A stretch of 64,000 nucleotides of DNA from Pseudohongiella nitratireducens (GCF_001642735.1 NZ_LWHM01000032.1:1-64000), one strand, 5' to 3'; positions 8,458 through 22,057 are shown, counted from the first letter of the stretch. The notes: generated by a model from the sequence alone, not told the origin. Numbers and translations: made by a program.

Positions 8458-8466
8458 TTATCCACA
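8458..8466 (+). promoter_or_regulatory. DnaA box
   Basis: Perfect consensus TTATCCACA on the plus strand within the rpmH-dnaA gap. Confidence 0.8.
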
Positions 8467-8606
8467 GGTTGTTCTATATGGTCATCAGGATTTGCTCATG
8501 CTCAAAGAGCATTGTTTTTACTGGTAATTTCTTTTATTGAATATATAAGATACTGATATAAAAAGGAAATGCTTAATACGGCTTTCAAGAAAAATTTGCT
8601 ATTATT

Positions 8607-8615
8607 TGTGGATAA
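8607..8615 (-). promoter_or_regulatory. DnaA box
   Basis: TGTGGATAA on the plus strand is a perfect TTATCCACA box on the minus strand. It lies at the edge of the most AT-rich part of the gap. Confidence 0.8.
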
Positions 8616-8654
8616 GTCTGGTTTGTCTGGGTAGAATCCTAGGCCTTCGCAGAG

Positions 8655-8663
8655 TTATCAACA
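8655..8663 (+). promoter_or_regulatory. Variant DnaA box next to dnaA
   Basis: TTATCAACA differs from consensus at one position. It lies 19 bp before the dnaA start and may serve autoregulation of dnaA as well as origin function. Confidence 0.6.
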
Positions 8664-8681
8664 ATAAAAGACTACAGGGTA

Positions 8682-10253
8682 GTGAAAGTCGTGCTATTGG
8701 CAAATTGGGAACAGTGTGTGGATCACCTGAGGGATGAATTACCATCCCAGCAATTTAATACCTGGATTCGTCCGCTAAAAGCCGAGTCCAGTTCTGAAGG
8801 ACTTACATTATTAGCACCTAACCGTTTTGTTCAGGATTGGGTCAGGGAAAAATTTCATAACCGTATTTCCGAGCTGATAAACCGTGAGGTTGAATCAGGT
8901 CCTGTTGATGTATTCGTTGAAGTGGGTGCCCGTCAGACAATGGCAAAAGGATCTCCACGATCTACCACCCTTGATGTGAACAGAGCATCCGGACATCAGG
9001 CATCTAATGATTCGGTTTTATCAGCTTCACCATCTTCTACACAGGCGTTGTCCTCATCAGGTGCAGACCACTTTGAAACCAGATCATCTGGCTCTTCCCG
9101 CTCATTTCAGGCGTCACAAAGAAGCGTCGTGGATGCTGAAGCTGTCTTGTCAGACAGCTTGGATATGCCATCTGCGAGTCAGTCGCGCTCTACCCGGAAG
9201 ATGGAGTCAATCATTGAAGGGAAGCTCCGTCATAAAGGGTCTCTGAATTTTGAGAACACCTTTGATAATTTTATTGAAGGTAAATCCAACCAGTTAGCCA
9301 GAGCGGCTGCAATGCAGGTTGCAGACAACCCGGGTGGGGCTTATAACCCGCTTTTTATTTATGGCGGCGTTGGTTTGGGTAAAACTCACTTGATGCATGC
9401 TATTGGCAATTACATGCTTGCCAGAAAGCCAAATGCAAAAGTTGTTTATTTGCATTCAGAAACATTCGTCGCAACGATGGTGACAGCGTTACAATTAAAT
9501 GCGATTAATGAGTTCAAACGCTATTATCGATCTGTAGACGCGCTGTTAATTGACGATATCCAGTTTTTTGCAGGTAAAGAGCGCTCTCAGGAAGAGTTCT
9601 TCCACACGTTTAATGCGCTCTTGGAAGGTGGTCAGCAGATTATTCTAACCAGTGATAAATATCATAAAGAAATCAATGGGTTAGAAGAGAGGTTGAAATC
9701 CAGATTTGGCTGGGGACTGAGTGTCGCTGTAGAACCACCGGAACTCGAAACCCGCGCTGCCATCCTTATTAATAAGGCAGCACAGAGCCAGGTTGAGTTG
9801 CCAGGTGATGCAGCAATGTTTATTGCTCAGCGGCTACGTTCGCATGTCCGTGAGCTTGAAGGCGCGCTGAAGAAGGTTATCATTCATGCAAACTTCGTTG
9901 GCCGTAAAATCGATCTCGAGCTTGTAAAAGAAGCATTGCGAGACTTGTTTGCATTACACGATAAACTGGTTTCAATTGATAATATCCAGCGTTCAGTTGC
10001 TGAGTATTATAAAATCAAAATGTCAGATATGTTATCCAAGCGCCGCAATCGATCTGTTGCCCGACCTCGACAAGTCGCTATGAGTCTGGCCAAAGAGCTG
10101 ACCAATCACAGCCTGCCAGAAATTGGCGAAGCTTTTGGTGGTCGTGATCACACCACTGTATTGCATGCTTGTAAACAAGTTAAGAAGTTACGAGACAGTT
10201 CACAGGATCTGGCCGAGGACTATAACAACCTGCTCCGGGCACTAACCACATAA
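8682..10253 (+). CDS. dnaA: Chromosomal replication initiator DnaA
   Basis: DnaA binds 9-mer boxes and melts oriC. The 523-residue product (GTG 8682; GTG 8691 is also possible) has domain I ([20 protein letters not shown]) and a long Ser-rich linker domain II (about 85-185). The AAA+ core follows, with Walker [10 protein letters not shown] (228-236) and Walker B LLIDDIQ (288-294). The C-terminal DNA-binding domain carries the [13 protein letters not shown] signature. The linker is longer than in E. coli (whole protein 523 versus 467). It heads dnaA-dnaN-recF-gyrB and adjoins the presumed origin. Confidence 0.97.
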   Translation: MKVVLLANWEQCVDHLRDELPSQQFNTWIRPLKAESSSEGLTLLAPNRFVQDWVREKFHNRISELINREVESGPVDVFVEVGARQTMAKGSPRSTTLDVNRASGHQASNDSVLSASPSSTQALSSSGADHFETRSSGSSRSFQASQRSVVDAEAVLSDSLDMPSASQSRSTRKMESIIEGKLRHKGSLNFENTFDNFIEGKSNQLARAAAMQVADNPGGAYNPLFIYGGVGLGKTHLMHAIGNYMLARKPNAKVVYLHSETFVATMVTALQLNAINEFKRYYRSVDALLIDDIQFFAGKERSQEEFFHTFNALLEGGQQIILTSDKYHKEINGLEERLKSRFGWGLSVAVEPPELETRAAILINKAAQSQVELPGDAAMFIAQRLRSHVRELEGALKKVIIHANFVGRKIDLELVKEALRDLFALHDKLVSIDNIQRSVAEYYKIKMSDMLSKRRNRSVARPRQVAMSLAKELTNHSLPEIGEAFGGRDHTTVLHACKQVKKLRDSSQDLAEDYNNLLRALTT

Positions 10254-10292
10254 GGTTAAGAATTCCAGCTAACTGAAAATAGAGACGGAAAT

Positions 10293-11399
10293 ATGCATTT
10301 TACAATAACCAGGGAAGCTTTACTTAAACCACTTCAATTGGCAGCGGGCGTTGTCGAACGCCGGCAAACGCTGCCAGTACTTGCTAATGTATTGCTGACA
10401 CTGAAAGACAATGTATTAGAAATCACTGGTACAGACCTTGAAGTTGAGTTAATAGGCCGGGTTGCTGTCAGTGGTGAGTCTCAGCCAGGTGAAATTACTG
10501 TACCGGGTCGAAAGTTATTGGATATCTGTAAAGCCTTACAAGATGATGCTTCACTAGAGTTTAAGGTTAATGATAATAAGTGCCTTGTTAAAGCCGGCAA
10601 GAGCCGTTTTAGCCTAACCACCCTGCCCGCTTCTGATTTTCCGGCCACTGTTGATGAGCCAGGCTCTTTCGAGTTTGCAATTAGTCCTGATGAGTTAAAA
10701 TCACAAATTCATGCCTGCGCATTTGCCATGGCTCAGCAGGATGTCCGATATTATCTAAATGGTATGCTGTTTGAAGTCGGTGAGTCCTGGTTTCGGGTTG
10801 TCGCAACTGATGGCCATCGATTGGCAATGCAGACGGTTGGTGTAGCCAGTGATGTGACTGAAACACAACAAATAATTGTACCAAGAAAAGGTGTTCTTGA
10901 GCTGTCTCGCCTACTTTCAGAACCCAGCGACGAAAAAATTGCCTTGTTATTTGGTAGTAGCCATATACGGGTCAGGCTGAAAGATTTCACCTTTACTTCC
11001 AAGTTAGTTGACGGAAAATTCCCAGATTATATGCGTGTCCTGCCAAAAGGCGGCGACAAGGTTGTTATTGGGGATAAACAAGAACTTAGGCAAGCCTTCA
11101 ACAGAGCTGCCATTCTTTCTAATGAAAAGTATAGAGGTGTGCATTTGCAGCTGTCACCCTCAGAGATGAAAGTAGTGGCAAATAACCCTGAGCAGGAAGA
11201 AGCAGAAGATCAGGTTTCAGTTAACTACGATGGTGATGCTTTAGAAATCGGATTTAATGTTAGCTATCTACTAGATGTATTGAATGTCATAGACAGTGAA
11301 GATGTTAAATTTACATTAGCTGACTCCAATAGCAGTGCTTTGGTTGAATCGACTTCACCTGTAGATGCGCTATATGTGGTTATGCCTATGCGGCTGTAA
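10293..11399 (+). CDS. dnaN: DNA polymerase III beta sliding clamp
   Basis: The 368-residue product has the usual three repeated clamp domains. It begins MHFTITREALLKPLQLAAGV and ends with the family-typical VESTSPVDALYVVMPMRL. The ring-shaped dimer tethers replicative and repair polymerases to DNA. The length equals the standard 366-367 residues. It lies 39 bp after dnaA and 9 bp before recF. No anomalies were seen. Confidence 0.97.
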   Translation: MHFTITREALLKPLQLAAGVVERRQTLPVLANVLLTLKDNVLEITGTDLEVELIGRVAVSGESQPGEITVPGRKLLDICKALQDDASLEFKVNDNKCLVKAGKSRFSLTTLPASDFPATVDEPGSFEFAISPDELKSQIHACAFAMAQQDVRYYLNGMLFEVGESWFRVVATDGHRLAMQTVGVASDVTETQQIIVPRKGVLELSRLLSEPSDEKIALLFGSSHIRVRLKDFTFTSKLVDGKFPDYMRVLPKGGDKVVIGDKQELRQAFNRAAILSNEKYRGVHLQLSPSEMKVVANNPEQEEAEDQVSVNYDGDALEIGFNVSYLLDVLNVIDSEDVKFTLADSNSSALVESTSPVDALYVVMPMRL

Positions 11400-11408
11400 C
11401 TCTTATAT

Positions 11409-14967
<3,559 letters not shown>

Positions 14968-14990
14968 TACGTTGCATTTAAAAATCTAAA

Positions 14991-15019
14991 ACCAGGGGGT
15001 GAAACATTTATCCCCTGGT
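14991..15019 (+). terminator. Hairpin downstream of gyrB
   Basis: ACCAGGGG (14991-14998) pairs perfectly with CCCCTGGT (15012-15019) across a 13-base loop. It is followed by CTTGGCTTTCT rather than a clean T-run. It lies 24 bp after the gyrB stop codon and before the convergent plsC gene. Confidence 0.55.
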
Positions 15020-15118
15020 CTTGGCTTTCTAATAGATGTAACTGATTAGAGAGCCTGGCACTTTACTTCTCTAATCCACAGCCTTAAGAAAATGGCTGCA
15101 CATCCTGGCTAATAGTAT

Positions 15119-15829
15119 TTACTCAATACCCACAGCTGACTTGTTCTCTTCTATCCAGTTCTGAAATTCTGCAGCCAACTCTTTTGAGTGTTTACCAGCC
15201 GTAGGCATTGGTTTCCCGATGATAACGGTAATCTTACCCGGTGTTTTGTGCCCTTGCCTGGCAGGCCAGCAATTACCCGCATTGTGTAATATAGGCAGAA
15301 TATCTGTTTCAGTTGCTGCAGCTAATTGTGCGCCGCCACGAGAAAACTTACCTAGTTTACCAGCTGAGGCTCTGGTGCCTTCTGGGAAAACCAGAATAGA
15401 AATCCCTTTGGAAAGTCGGTCAGCACCTTGTAATAGTAAGGACTTACCAGCCTCGCGAGGCTTGCTACGATCAATTGCAATGGGTTTTTGCAAACGAAGT
15501 GCCCACCCCCAGAACGGTATGGAAAGAAGTTCTTTTTTCAGAATTGGGCAAACAGGAGTGAGCAATTGATAGAGAAAAATAGTTTCCCAGGTACTTTGGT
15601 GGTTACTTAAGGCAATAACAGGCTTGTCAGGAATGTTTTCCAGCCCGATGATTTCGTAGCTGACGCCACAAGTGATTCTCAACCACCAAACAACCAGGCG
15701 GCACCATAGCGCGTATAAATAAAAGCGTCTTTTTGCCGGTAGCATCCAGAACAGGAGGATTACCAAGCTTGAAATGATAAAGGTAAGAAAAGCATACCCT
15801 ACGGAAAATAAAGCAGAACGGATACGCAT
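15119..15829 (-). CDS. plsC: 1-acyl-sn-glycerol-3-phosphate acyltransferase (PlsC family)
   Basis: The enzyme transfers a second fatty acyl chain to lysophosphatidic acid in the inner membrane. The 236-residue product has an N-terminal membrane segment (about 8-30), the catalytic block NHQSTWET (a His-x4-acid motif with Glu where Asp is usual) and the substrate-binding FPEGTR with GKFSRGG after it. Its start overlaps the gmhB stop by one base (TAATG), so the pair is translationally coupled. In Pseudomonas the matching position between gyrB and gmhB also holds such an acyltransferase. Confidence 0.9.
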   Translation of the reverse strand: MRIRSALFSVGYAFLTFIISSLVILLFWMLPAKRRFYLYALWCRLVVWWLRITCGVSYEIIGLENIPDKPVIALSNHQSTWETIFLYQLLTPVCPILKKELLSIPFWGWALRLQKPIAIDRSKPREAGKSLLLQGADRLSKGISILVFPEGTRASAGKLGKFSRGGAQLAAATETDILPILHNAGNCWPARQGHKTPGKITVIIGKPMPTAGKHSKELAAEFQNWIEENKSAVGIE

Positions 15830-16389
15830 TAGTGTGCTTCCCTGTCAGCCAGTAAACTATCAGTAAAATCAGATAAAGATACATACACTGGTGTATTTAA
15901 AAGTTGCTCAGGAAGGCCGGAAGCAATAGTGCGATTGCCCTTGCCTGTCTTTACCAATACTGGGAGACATCCTGCAGCAGTGGCAGCCTGTAAGTCTCTT
16001 AAACTGTCCCCAATGAAATGACAACCCTGGACAGAAAGTGATAACTCACCTTCAGCCCTTGTTAGTAGCCCGGGTAAGGGCTTACGGCAAGTGCAGCCGT
16101 CATCTGGTCCGTGAGGGCAGTAGAAGAATGCGGTAATCTCTCCCCCGGCCAACTCAACCTGCTCGGTGATGTATTGATGGATACGAGCAAGAGCAAATTC
16201 GTCGAACAAACCCCGAGCCAGGCCGGACTGATTCGTAGCAACGATGACGGTATAACCTGCCTGGCTGAGCCTTGCAATCGCATCCACACTGCCTGGAATC
16301 AGGAAGCACTCTTCTACACTTTTGATATATGCATCAGAGTCCTCATTGATGACACCGTCTCTGTCCAGAATGACAAGCTTGTCCGTCAT
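15829..16389 (-). CDS. gmhB: D-glycero-beta-D-manno-heptose 1,7-bisphosphate 7-phosphatase
   Basis: This HAD-superfamily phosphatase acts in ADP-heptose synthesis for the LPS inner core. The 186-residue product has the HAD nucleophile motif LDRDGVINED, the second motif VATNQSG, the zinc-binding loop CPHGPDDGCTCRKP and the late acidic motif GDSLRDLQAA. The length matches E. coli GmhB (191). It is coupled to plsC downstream and lies 36 bp after glyS, so glyQ-glyS-gmhB-plsC may be one unit. Confidence 0.93.
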   Translation of the reverse strand: MTDKLVILDRDGVINEDSDAYIKSVEECFLIPGSVDAIARLSQAGYTVIVATNQSGLARGLFDEFALARIHQYITEQVELAGGEITAFFYCPHGPDDGCTCRKPLPGLLTRAEGELSLSVQGCHFIGDSLRDLQAATAAGCLPVLVKTGKGNRTIASGLPEQLLNTPVYVSLSDFTDSLLADREAH

Positions 16390-16425
16390 GAAGAATAAGG
16401 CCTTACTACAGTTAACCTGGATACT

Positions 16426-18513
16426 TTAGCTTTGGTGCAGGCTTGAAATGTCAGCACCGCGCAAGAATAACGATCGTAATTCAGACAGCATACTTAATCG
16501 GTTTTGGCGGACTTGTTCATTATCAGCCATCACCATGACATTATCGAAGAAAGAGTCTACCTCAGGTCGAAGCACTGCCAGTGACTCCATTGCTGCAGTG
16601 TAATTGCGATTTTCGAACAGCGCTGAAGTCTGCTCACGTACTTCGCAGATGCGGTGCCAAAGTGCCTTTTCAGCTTCTTCCTCAAACAGCGAGGTAACAA
16701 CCGCCGATTGCTCGAAAGCGTCAGCTTTTTGCAATATATTGGACACACGCTTATTAGCAGCGGCAAGCGCCTCACTTTCTGGCAAATTGACGAAACGTTT
16801 AACAGCTTCAATGCGCATGGCGAAATCCATTGGACTGCCTGGTTGCAGGAGATAAACCGCTTGAAAGACTTCTGAGGACACCCCTTCTGCCTGATACCAG
16901 GCTCTGAAGCGATCGAGCAGGAAACTGAATACTTGTGATGCAGTATCGTCTGTAATTTTTAACCCTTGCTGTTGATACAGTGCCAGGCTGCTATTGATAG
17001 CATCGTTGAGGTCAAGATCGAGGTTTTTTTCAACCAGTATTCTTAGAATGCCAAGAGCTGAGCGACGCAGAGCAAATGGGTCCTTGGAGCCGCTGGGAGG
17101 CTGACCAATAGCAAACATACCGGTCATGGTATCGAGTTTTTCTGCGACAGCCAGTATGGAACCAGTCAGCGTGTCAGGTAGTGCATCTCCTGAGAAACGA
17201 GGCAGGTACTGTTCGTTAATCGCCCTGGCTACTTCATCAGCTTCGCCATCATGGCTGGCATAATAATACCCCATGATTCCCTGTAGCTCTGGAAACTCCG
17301 CAACCATGTGAGTGACCAGATCACACTTCGCCAGCAAAGCAGCCCTTTCGCAATTATCACGGTCAGCATTTAGCTTTTCTGCCAGTTTGACTGAAAGCTG
17401 TGCAACACGACGAGACTTATCAGCTACCGTGCCTAACTGTTGCTGGAAGACAATCTTTTCGAGTTGCTCAATACGAGATGAGAGTGGTGTCTTGCGATCA
17501 GACTCGTAAAAGAAAGCGGCGTCTGCCAGCCGAGGGCGAATCACCCTTTCATTACCAGCGATGACCTGGGCAGGATCCTGGCTTTCGAGGTTGGCTACAG
17601 CAACAAAGTACGGCATGAGCTGGCCGTTGTTGTCGGTTATGTAGAACGTCTTTTGGTGACTCTTCATGGAAGAAATGAGAGCTTCAGCCGGAACGTTCAG
17701 AAAGTGATCATCAAAGCGCCCGGTCAGCGCCACAGGCCACTCAACCATACTGGTGACTTCATCCAGCAAATCGCTGTCCATAAAGACATTACCAGAAACG
17801 GTTTTGCCTTGAGCTTCAACCTGGGATGAGACAACCTCTTTTCTGCGTTGATAGTTAGCGATCACATAGCCTTCGGTTTCCAGCATACGCTCATAATCTG
17901 CAGGTGTGGCAATATCCAGCTGCTGGCTGCCATGAAAACGGTGTCCCCAACTGGTTCGTCCACTGCGCACACCGTAGAGTTCGGCGTCAATAACCTGTTG
18001 CCCAAATAACATCACCAGCCAGTAGACAGGCCGCACAAACTCGTCACGTGTGCTGCCCCAACGCATTTTGCGGGGAATTGGCAGCTTGTTTAAAGAACTG
18101 GCAATGATGTCAGGCAATAACGCCTCTGTATTTGAACCCGGCTGAACACTTTTATAGAACAGCTTCTCTACGCCTTTGTTGTCTGCGCGATCGAGCTCAT
18201 CTACGGAAACACCACATGACTTGGCAAAGCCATTGGCGGCGGGAGTTGGTTGACCATCGTTATCAAATGCCGCTTTGACCGCAGGTCCCCACCGTTCCTG
18301 GTGAATATCGTCCTGCTGAACGTCAAGGCCGGAAATTAAAATGGCCAGGCGGCGTGGGCTGGCGAATGACTGGATTTGTTGATAGGACAGGCCTGCTTTG
18401 CCAAGACCGGCTTCAACGCCTGACTGAAACGCCTCAGACAGGGATTTGAGTGCTTTTGGCGGGAGTTCCGCACAACCCAGTTCTACTAAAAAATCTTCGC
18501 TATGTTTACTCAT
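16426..18513 (-). CDS. glyS: Glycyl-tRNA synthetase beta subunit
   Basis: The beta subunit of the tetrameric alpha2beta2 glycyl-tRNA synthetase binds tRNA-Gly. The product is 695 residues from ATG 18513 (MSKHSEDFLVELGCAELPPK); a TTG five codons upstream is unlikely. Recognisable blocks are FASPRRLAILISGL, KMRWGSTRDEFVRPVYWL, SSMKSHQKTFYI and DPFALRRSALGILRI, with a C-terminal anticodon-binding (DALR-like) domain. The length agrees with E. coli GlyS (689). It starts 21 bp after the glyQ stop. Confidence 0.97.
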   Translation of the reverse strand: MSKHSEDFLVELGCAELPPKALKSLSEAFQSGVEAGLGKAGLSYQQIQSFASPRRLAILISGLDVQQDDIHQERWGPAVKAAFDNDGQPTPAANGFAKSCGVSVDELDRADNKGVEKLFYKSVQPGSNTEALLPDIIASSLNKLPIPRKMRWGSTRDEFVRPVYWLVMLFGQQVIDAELYGVRSGRTSWGHRFHGSQQLDIATPADYERMLETEGYVIANYQRRKEVVSSQVEAQGKTVSGNVFMDSDLLDEVTSMVEWPVALTGRFDDHFLNVPAEALISSMKSHQKTFYITDNNGQLMPYFVAVANLESQDPAQVIAGNERVIRPRLADAAFFYESDRKTPLSSRIEQLEKIVFQQQLGTVADKSRRVAQLSVKLAEKLNADRDNCERAALLAKCDLVTHMVAEFPELQGIMGYYYASHDGEADEVARAINEQYLPRFSGDALPDTLTGSILAVAEKLDTMTGMFAIGQPPSGSKDPFALRRSALGILRILVEKNLDLDLNDAINSSLALYQQQGLKITDDTASQVFSFLLDRFRAWYQAEGVSSEVFQAVYLLQPGSPMDFAMRIEAVKRFVNLPESEALAAANKRVSNILQKADAFEQSAVVTSLFEEEAEKALWHRICEVREQTSALFENRNYTAAMESLAVLRPEVDSFFDNVMVMADNEQVRQNRLSMLSELRSLFLRGADISSLHQS

Positions 18514-18534
18514 GATCGCATTCTTCAATGGAGT

Positions 18535-19491
18535 TTATTGGCTGTCCAGGACAGCTTTGCGCAGGTCTTCAGGTGCAAGCGGAAAGCCCAGTTTGCGCCG
18601 GCTCTCGTAATAAGCCTCGGCCACTTCCCGAGATAGCGTGCGCACACGCAGGATAAATCGCTGACGCTCAGTGACTGATATAGCCTGTCTCGCATCAAGC
18701 AGGTTAAAGTAATGAGACGCTTTCAGCACCTGCTCGTAAGCCGGTAAAGCGAGGCCGCTTTCAATAAGTTGATTGCAGGCGCGTTCACACTCATCAAAGC
18801 TCAGAAAAAGCGCCTCTGTGTTGGCGTGCTCAAAATTATAGGCCGACATCTCTACTTCATTCTGATGGAACACATCGCCGTAAGTGACAACGCCGTCCGG
18901 CCCTTCTGCCCAGATCAGGTCATAAATGCTGTCGACACCCTGCAGGTACATGGCGATACGTTCAAGGCCGTAGGTAATTTCACCGCTGACCGGAAAGCAC
19001 TCAAGGCCACCAACCTGCTGGAAATAAGTGAACTGAGTGACCTCCATGCCATTGAGCCACACTTCCCAGCCCAGGCCCCAGGCACCCAGCGTTGGGGATT
19101 CCCAGTTGTCTTCGACAAAACGGATATCATGAATCTGTGGATCCACGCCCAGATGTTTCAGTGAGTCGATGTACAACTCCTGAATGTTATCCGGGGAAGG
19201 CTTCAGTATGACCTGAAACTGGTAGTAGTGCTGCAGCCGGTTCGGGTTTTCGCCATAGCGACCATCAGTCGGACGCCGGCTTGGCTGAACGTAGGCTGTG
19301 CGCCATGATTCGGGGCCAATAGCCCTGAGAAAAGTTGCTGGATGAAAAGTACCAGCACCAACCTCCAGGTCCAGCGGCTGTAATACCACACAACCCTGGT
19401 CAGCCCAGAAACGCTGCAGTGCCAGAATCAGTCCCTGAAAAGTTTTTACGTCGGCTTTGGCCGAATTTTGCGCGGACACGTTCAACCCCAA
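18535..19491 (-). CDS. glyQ: Glycyl-tRNA synthetase alpha subunit
   Basis: The catalytic class II alpha subunit forms glycyl-adenylate. The conserved sequence includes [40 protein letters not shown] and [20 protein letters not shown]. The product is 318 residues from TTG 19491. A GTG at 19479 is an equally credible start, being preceded by GGGG at normal spacing. The length is close to E. coli GlyQ (303). It is divergent from the LpxL-like gene. Confidence 0.96.
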   Translation of the reverse strand: MGLNVSAQNSAKADVKTFQGLILALQRFWADQGCVVLQPLDLEVGAGTFHPATFLRAIGPESWRTAYVQPSRRPTDGRYGENPNRLQHYYQFQVILKPSPDNIQELYIDSLKHLGVDPQIHDIRFVEDNWESPTLGAWGLGWEVWLNGMEVTQFTYFQQVGGLECFPVSGEITYGLERIAMYLQGVDSIYDLIWAEGPDGVVTYGDVFHQNEVEMSAYNFEHANTEALFLSFDECERACNQLIESGLALPAYEQVLKASHYFNLLDARQAISVTERQRFILRVRTLSREVAEAYYESRRKLGFPLAPEDLRKAVLDSQ

Positions 19492-19645
19492 TGATAGTCA
19501 CTGAAAAGGCGCAATTATGCGGGATTAGGCAGTCAATATCCACTGCGCTAGAATAGCTGACTGCCACGAAACCAATATCGGAGTACTTGCTATCAATACC
19601 GTTAAATCCTGGCTCATCAAATCCTTCCTGAAACTGCTCTCTCTA

Positions 19646-20500
19646 TTGCCGTTAGCAGCTGTGCATAAAATGGCGTCGGCGATCGGTGAGTTATTAAACG
19701 TCCTGCCCATTGCAACCAGGAAGGTGACTGAAACCAACTTGCAGCGAGCCATGCCAGAGCTTGATGAGATAACGAGAAAAGAACTGGTAAAAAGCAGCCT
19801 GTGTGAAACGATCAAGGCAGGGCTGGAACTGGGACACATGTGGTATGCAAGCCTGGAGAGTGTAACGGGCCGGATTAGAACCGTCCACGGGTTTGAACTG
19901 GTTGAAAATGCCAAGGCCTCCGGCAAAGGGATTATCTATGCAGCTCCCCACCTGGGCAGTTGGGAACTGCTGGGTATATACCTGTCGACTTTGGGGCCCA
20001 TGACGACTCTCTACAAACCAGCAAAAATCGATGGCTTGAATGAGTTGATTGCTCACTCACGTGCCAAAGGTGGTGCGAAGTTAGTACCAACAAATCGGCA
20101 AGGTGTTGTAAAGCTGACGAAGGCGTTAAAACAGGGAGAGTCGACCGGTATTCTGCCTGACCAGCAACCAAAGCGGGATGGCGGTGTATTTGCTGACTTT
20201 TTTGGTGTGCCAGCGTTTACTATGACACTGTTGCCTAAACTGGCAGCAAGAACGGGTGCGGTGGTTTTATTGGCTTATGCGGAGCGGCTCCCGGGTAACC
20301 AGGGTTTTGATGTGCATTTCCGGGAGGCGGATCCGGATGTCTACTCAGAAAATTCAGAAGTTGCTGCAGCTGGACTTAACCGCTCTGTTGAAGCCTGTGT
20401 CCGGCAAATCCCGGCGCAATATCAGTGGGAGTATAAGCGTTTTAGAAAGCGCCCTGACAGTGAAGCCCCAGAAGGGAAGTCGCAGCCATTCTATCAATGA
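19646..20500 (+). CDS. LpxL/HtrB-type lysophospholipid (lipid A) acyltransferase
   Basis: The 284-residue product has the family's catalytic block APHLGSWELLG (His-x4-Glu) and later ILPDQQPKRDGGVFADFFG. This fits acyltransferases that add secondary acyl chains to lipid A at the inner membrane. The start is uncertain: the only standard start codon giving a long product is TTG 19646, yet the open frame continues upstream and encodes the amphipathic helix typical of the family (KSWLIKSFLKLLSLLPL). The real start may therefore lie near 19592. An LpxL-like gene follows glyQ in Pseudomonas too. Confidence 0.87.
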   Translation: MPLAAVHKMASAIGELLNVLPIATRKVTETNLQRAMPELDEITRKELVKSSLCETIKAGLELGHMWYASLESVTGRIRTVHGFELVENAKASGKGIIYAAPHLGSWELLGIYLSTLGPMTTLYKPAKIDGLNELIAHSRAKGGAKLVPTNRQGVVKLTKALKQGESTGILPDQQPKRDGGVFADFFGVPAFTMTLLPKLAARTGAVVLLAYAERLPGNQGFDVHFREADPDVYSENSEVAAAGLNRSVEACVRQIPAQYQWEYKRFRKRPDSEAPEGKSQPFYQ

Positions 20501-20581
20501 GAGCATGGTAAAATTGACGTCAGGCAACGGTGAATGAGTTTCAGCAATGAGATGAAGCTGATGGTTTCAACATGCAGGAAA

Positions 20582-22033
20582 TTATCGGCGCCAGAACATA
20601 GGCATCAGCAATACCAGCAGCGTAAAGATTTCCAGCCGACCCAGCAACATGGCGAGACACAATACCCATTTGGCCGGATCTGCCAGGTCTCCATAGTTAG
20701 CTGCTACCCCTTCCAGGCCAGGTCCCAGGTTATTCAGGCAGGCACCGACGGCACTAAATGCAGTGACAACATCAATGTCCATCGCTAATAACACGATGAG
20801 CAGCGCGAGATACACCAGTACGTAGACAGCAAAGAATCCCCATACAGATTCAATAATCCTGTCTGGCACCAGATCTCTGCCGAGTTTGACGGAAATGATA
20901 GCGTTTGGGTGGATCAGACGTTTGACCTCACGAAAGCCCTGCTTGATGATCAGCAGTATGCGGATGACTTTCATGCCGCCACCGGTTGACCCAGCACAGG
21001 CACCGATAATGGAAGAGTAGATCAGCAGGTATGGCAGAGCCAGGGGCCAACTATCAAAATTCGCGGTAGCGTAACCCGTCGTGGTTGCCACAGATACAGT
21101 TTGGAACAGGCCATGCACGAGCGAGTCCTTGGCATTGTATGTATCTGTGAAATACAGCACCAGGATGGTAAAGGCGGCTACCAGGCCAAGGATGCCCGTA
21201 TAAAAACGAGTCTCCGGGTCTTTGAGATACTGGATGAAACTGCGCCGCTGCCAGGCAGTAAAGTGCAAAGCAAAGTTGATGCCGGCAACAAACATAAACA
21301 ACACAGCAATCATGTTGATAACGTCACTATTAAAGTAAGCCATGCTGCTGTCGTGCGTGGAGAATCCACCAATAGCCACCGTAGTGAAGCTATGGCAAAT
21401 GGCATCAAACAAGCTCATGCCAGCTGCCCAATAGGCAAGTGCACAGGCTACGGTTAATCCAAGATAAATGTACCAGAGCGCTTTAGCGGTTTCTTTCAAG
21501 CGTGGAACCAGGTTGTCATTCTTAACTGGACCCGGGCTTTCCGCTCTGTAAAGCTGCATACCACCAATACCCAGCATTGGTAAAACGGCAACGGCTAATG
21601 CCACGATACCCATGCCTCCCAGCCACTGTAATTGCTGGCGGTAAAAAAGAATGGATTTAGGCAGATCATCAAGGCCGGTAATAACAGTTGCACCGGTGGT
21701 AGTCAGGCCGGAAAAAGATTCAAATATTGCGTCGGTCAGGTCCAGTGGTACATCGGGAGATATCCAAAATGGTAAAGCACCGAAGGTGCTAAGAACTGTC
21801 CAGAAAAGCGTAACAATCAGGAACCCATCGCGAGTTCGCATTTCCTTATTGGCCCGGCAGGTCATGAGCCACATGGCGAAACCCACCAGAAAAGTAATCA
21901 ATCCGGCGTATAGAAAGGAAGTGATCTCTCCGTCCCTGTAGATCCAGGACACCAGAACGGAAGGCAGGTTCGCCAAAATGCTGAATAGCATCAACAATAC
22001 ACCAAGGATTTTGGCGACGACCGGCAAATACAT
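20582..22033 (-). CDS. trkH: Trk-type potassium uptake channel TrkH
   Basis: TrkH is the membrane subunit of the Trk K+ uptake system gated by TrkA. The 483-residue product has four pore repeats with filter glycines, seen in TTTGATVITG, TVAIGGFSTHDSS, TTTGYATANFDSWP and NNLGPGLEGV, plus the gating-loop region GSTGGGMKVIR. The length equals E. coli TrkH (483). It lies 24 bp downstream of trkA, so they form an operon. Such a trkH is not part of the Pseudomonas order used for comparison here. Confidence 0.95.
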   Translation of the reverse strand: MYLPVVAKILGVLLMLFSILANLPSVLVSWIYRDGEITSFLYAGLITFLVGFAMWLMTCRANKEMRTRDGFLIVTLFWTVLSTFGALPFWISPDVPLDLTDAIFESFSGLTTTGATVITGLDDLPKSILFYRQQLQWLGGMGIVALAVAVLPMLGIGGMQLYRAESPGPVKNDNLVPRLKETAKALWYIYLGLTVACALAYWAAGMSLFDAICHSFTTVAIGGFSTHDSSMAYFNSDVINMIAVLFMFVAGINFALHFTAWQRRSFIQYLKDPETRFYTGILGLVAAFTILVLYFTDTYNAKDSLVHGLFQTVSVATTTGYATANFDSWPLALPYLLIYSSIIGACAGSTGGGMKVIRILLIIKQGFREVKRLIHPNAIISVKLGRDLVPDRIIESVWGFFAVYVLVYLALLIVLLAMDIDVVTAFSAVGACLNNLGPGLEGVAANYGDLADPAKWVLCLAMLLGRLEIFTLLVLLMPMFWRR

Positions 22034-22057
22034 AGTTTCCCCGTTACGAATCCGGCA

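Larger units (their letters stand above)
8318..8681. other. oriC: Probable chromosomal replication origin (oriC) between rpmH and dnaA
   Basis: This 364 bp gene-free stretch is AT-rich, most so at about 8520-8605 with runs such as TTGAATATATAAGATACTGA, a plausible unwinding element. It carries two perfect DnaA boxes (8458-8466 and 8607-8615, in opposite orientation) and one TTATCAACA box (8655-8663) just before dnaA. In Pseudomonas the origin lies in the rpmH-dnaA gap. It must also hold the rpmH and dnaA promoters, and the boxes near dnaA could serve autoregulation. Origin function is inferred, not proven. Confidence 0.7.

Noticed and set aside
18047-18056. Other CACGTG-containing sites considered as parS (also near 20060 and 48073)
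   Set aside because: They lack the flanking TGTTC and GAACA arms; only the two recF palindromes match.
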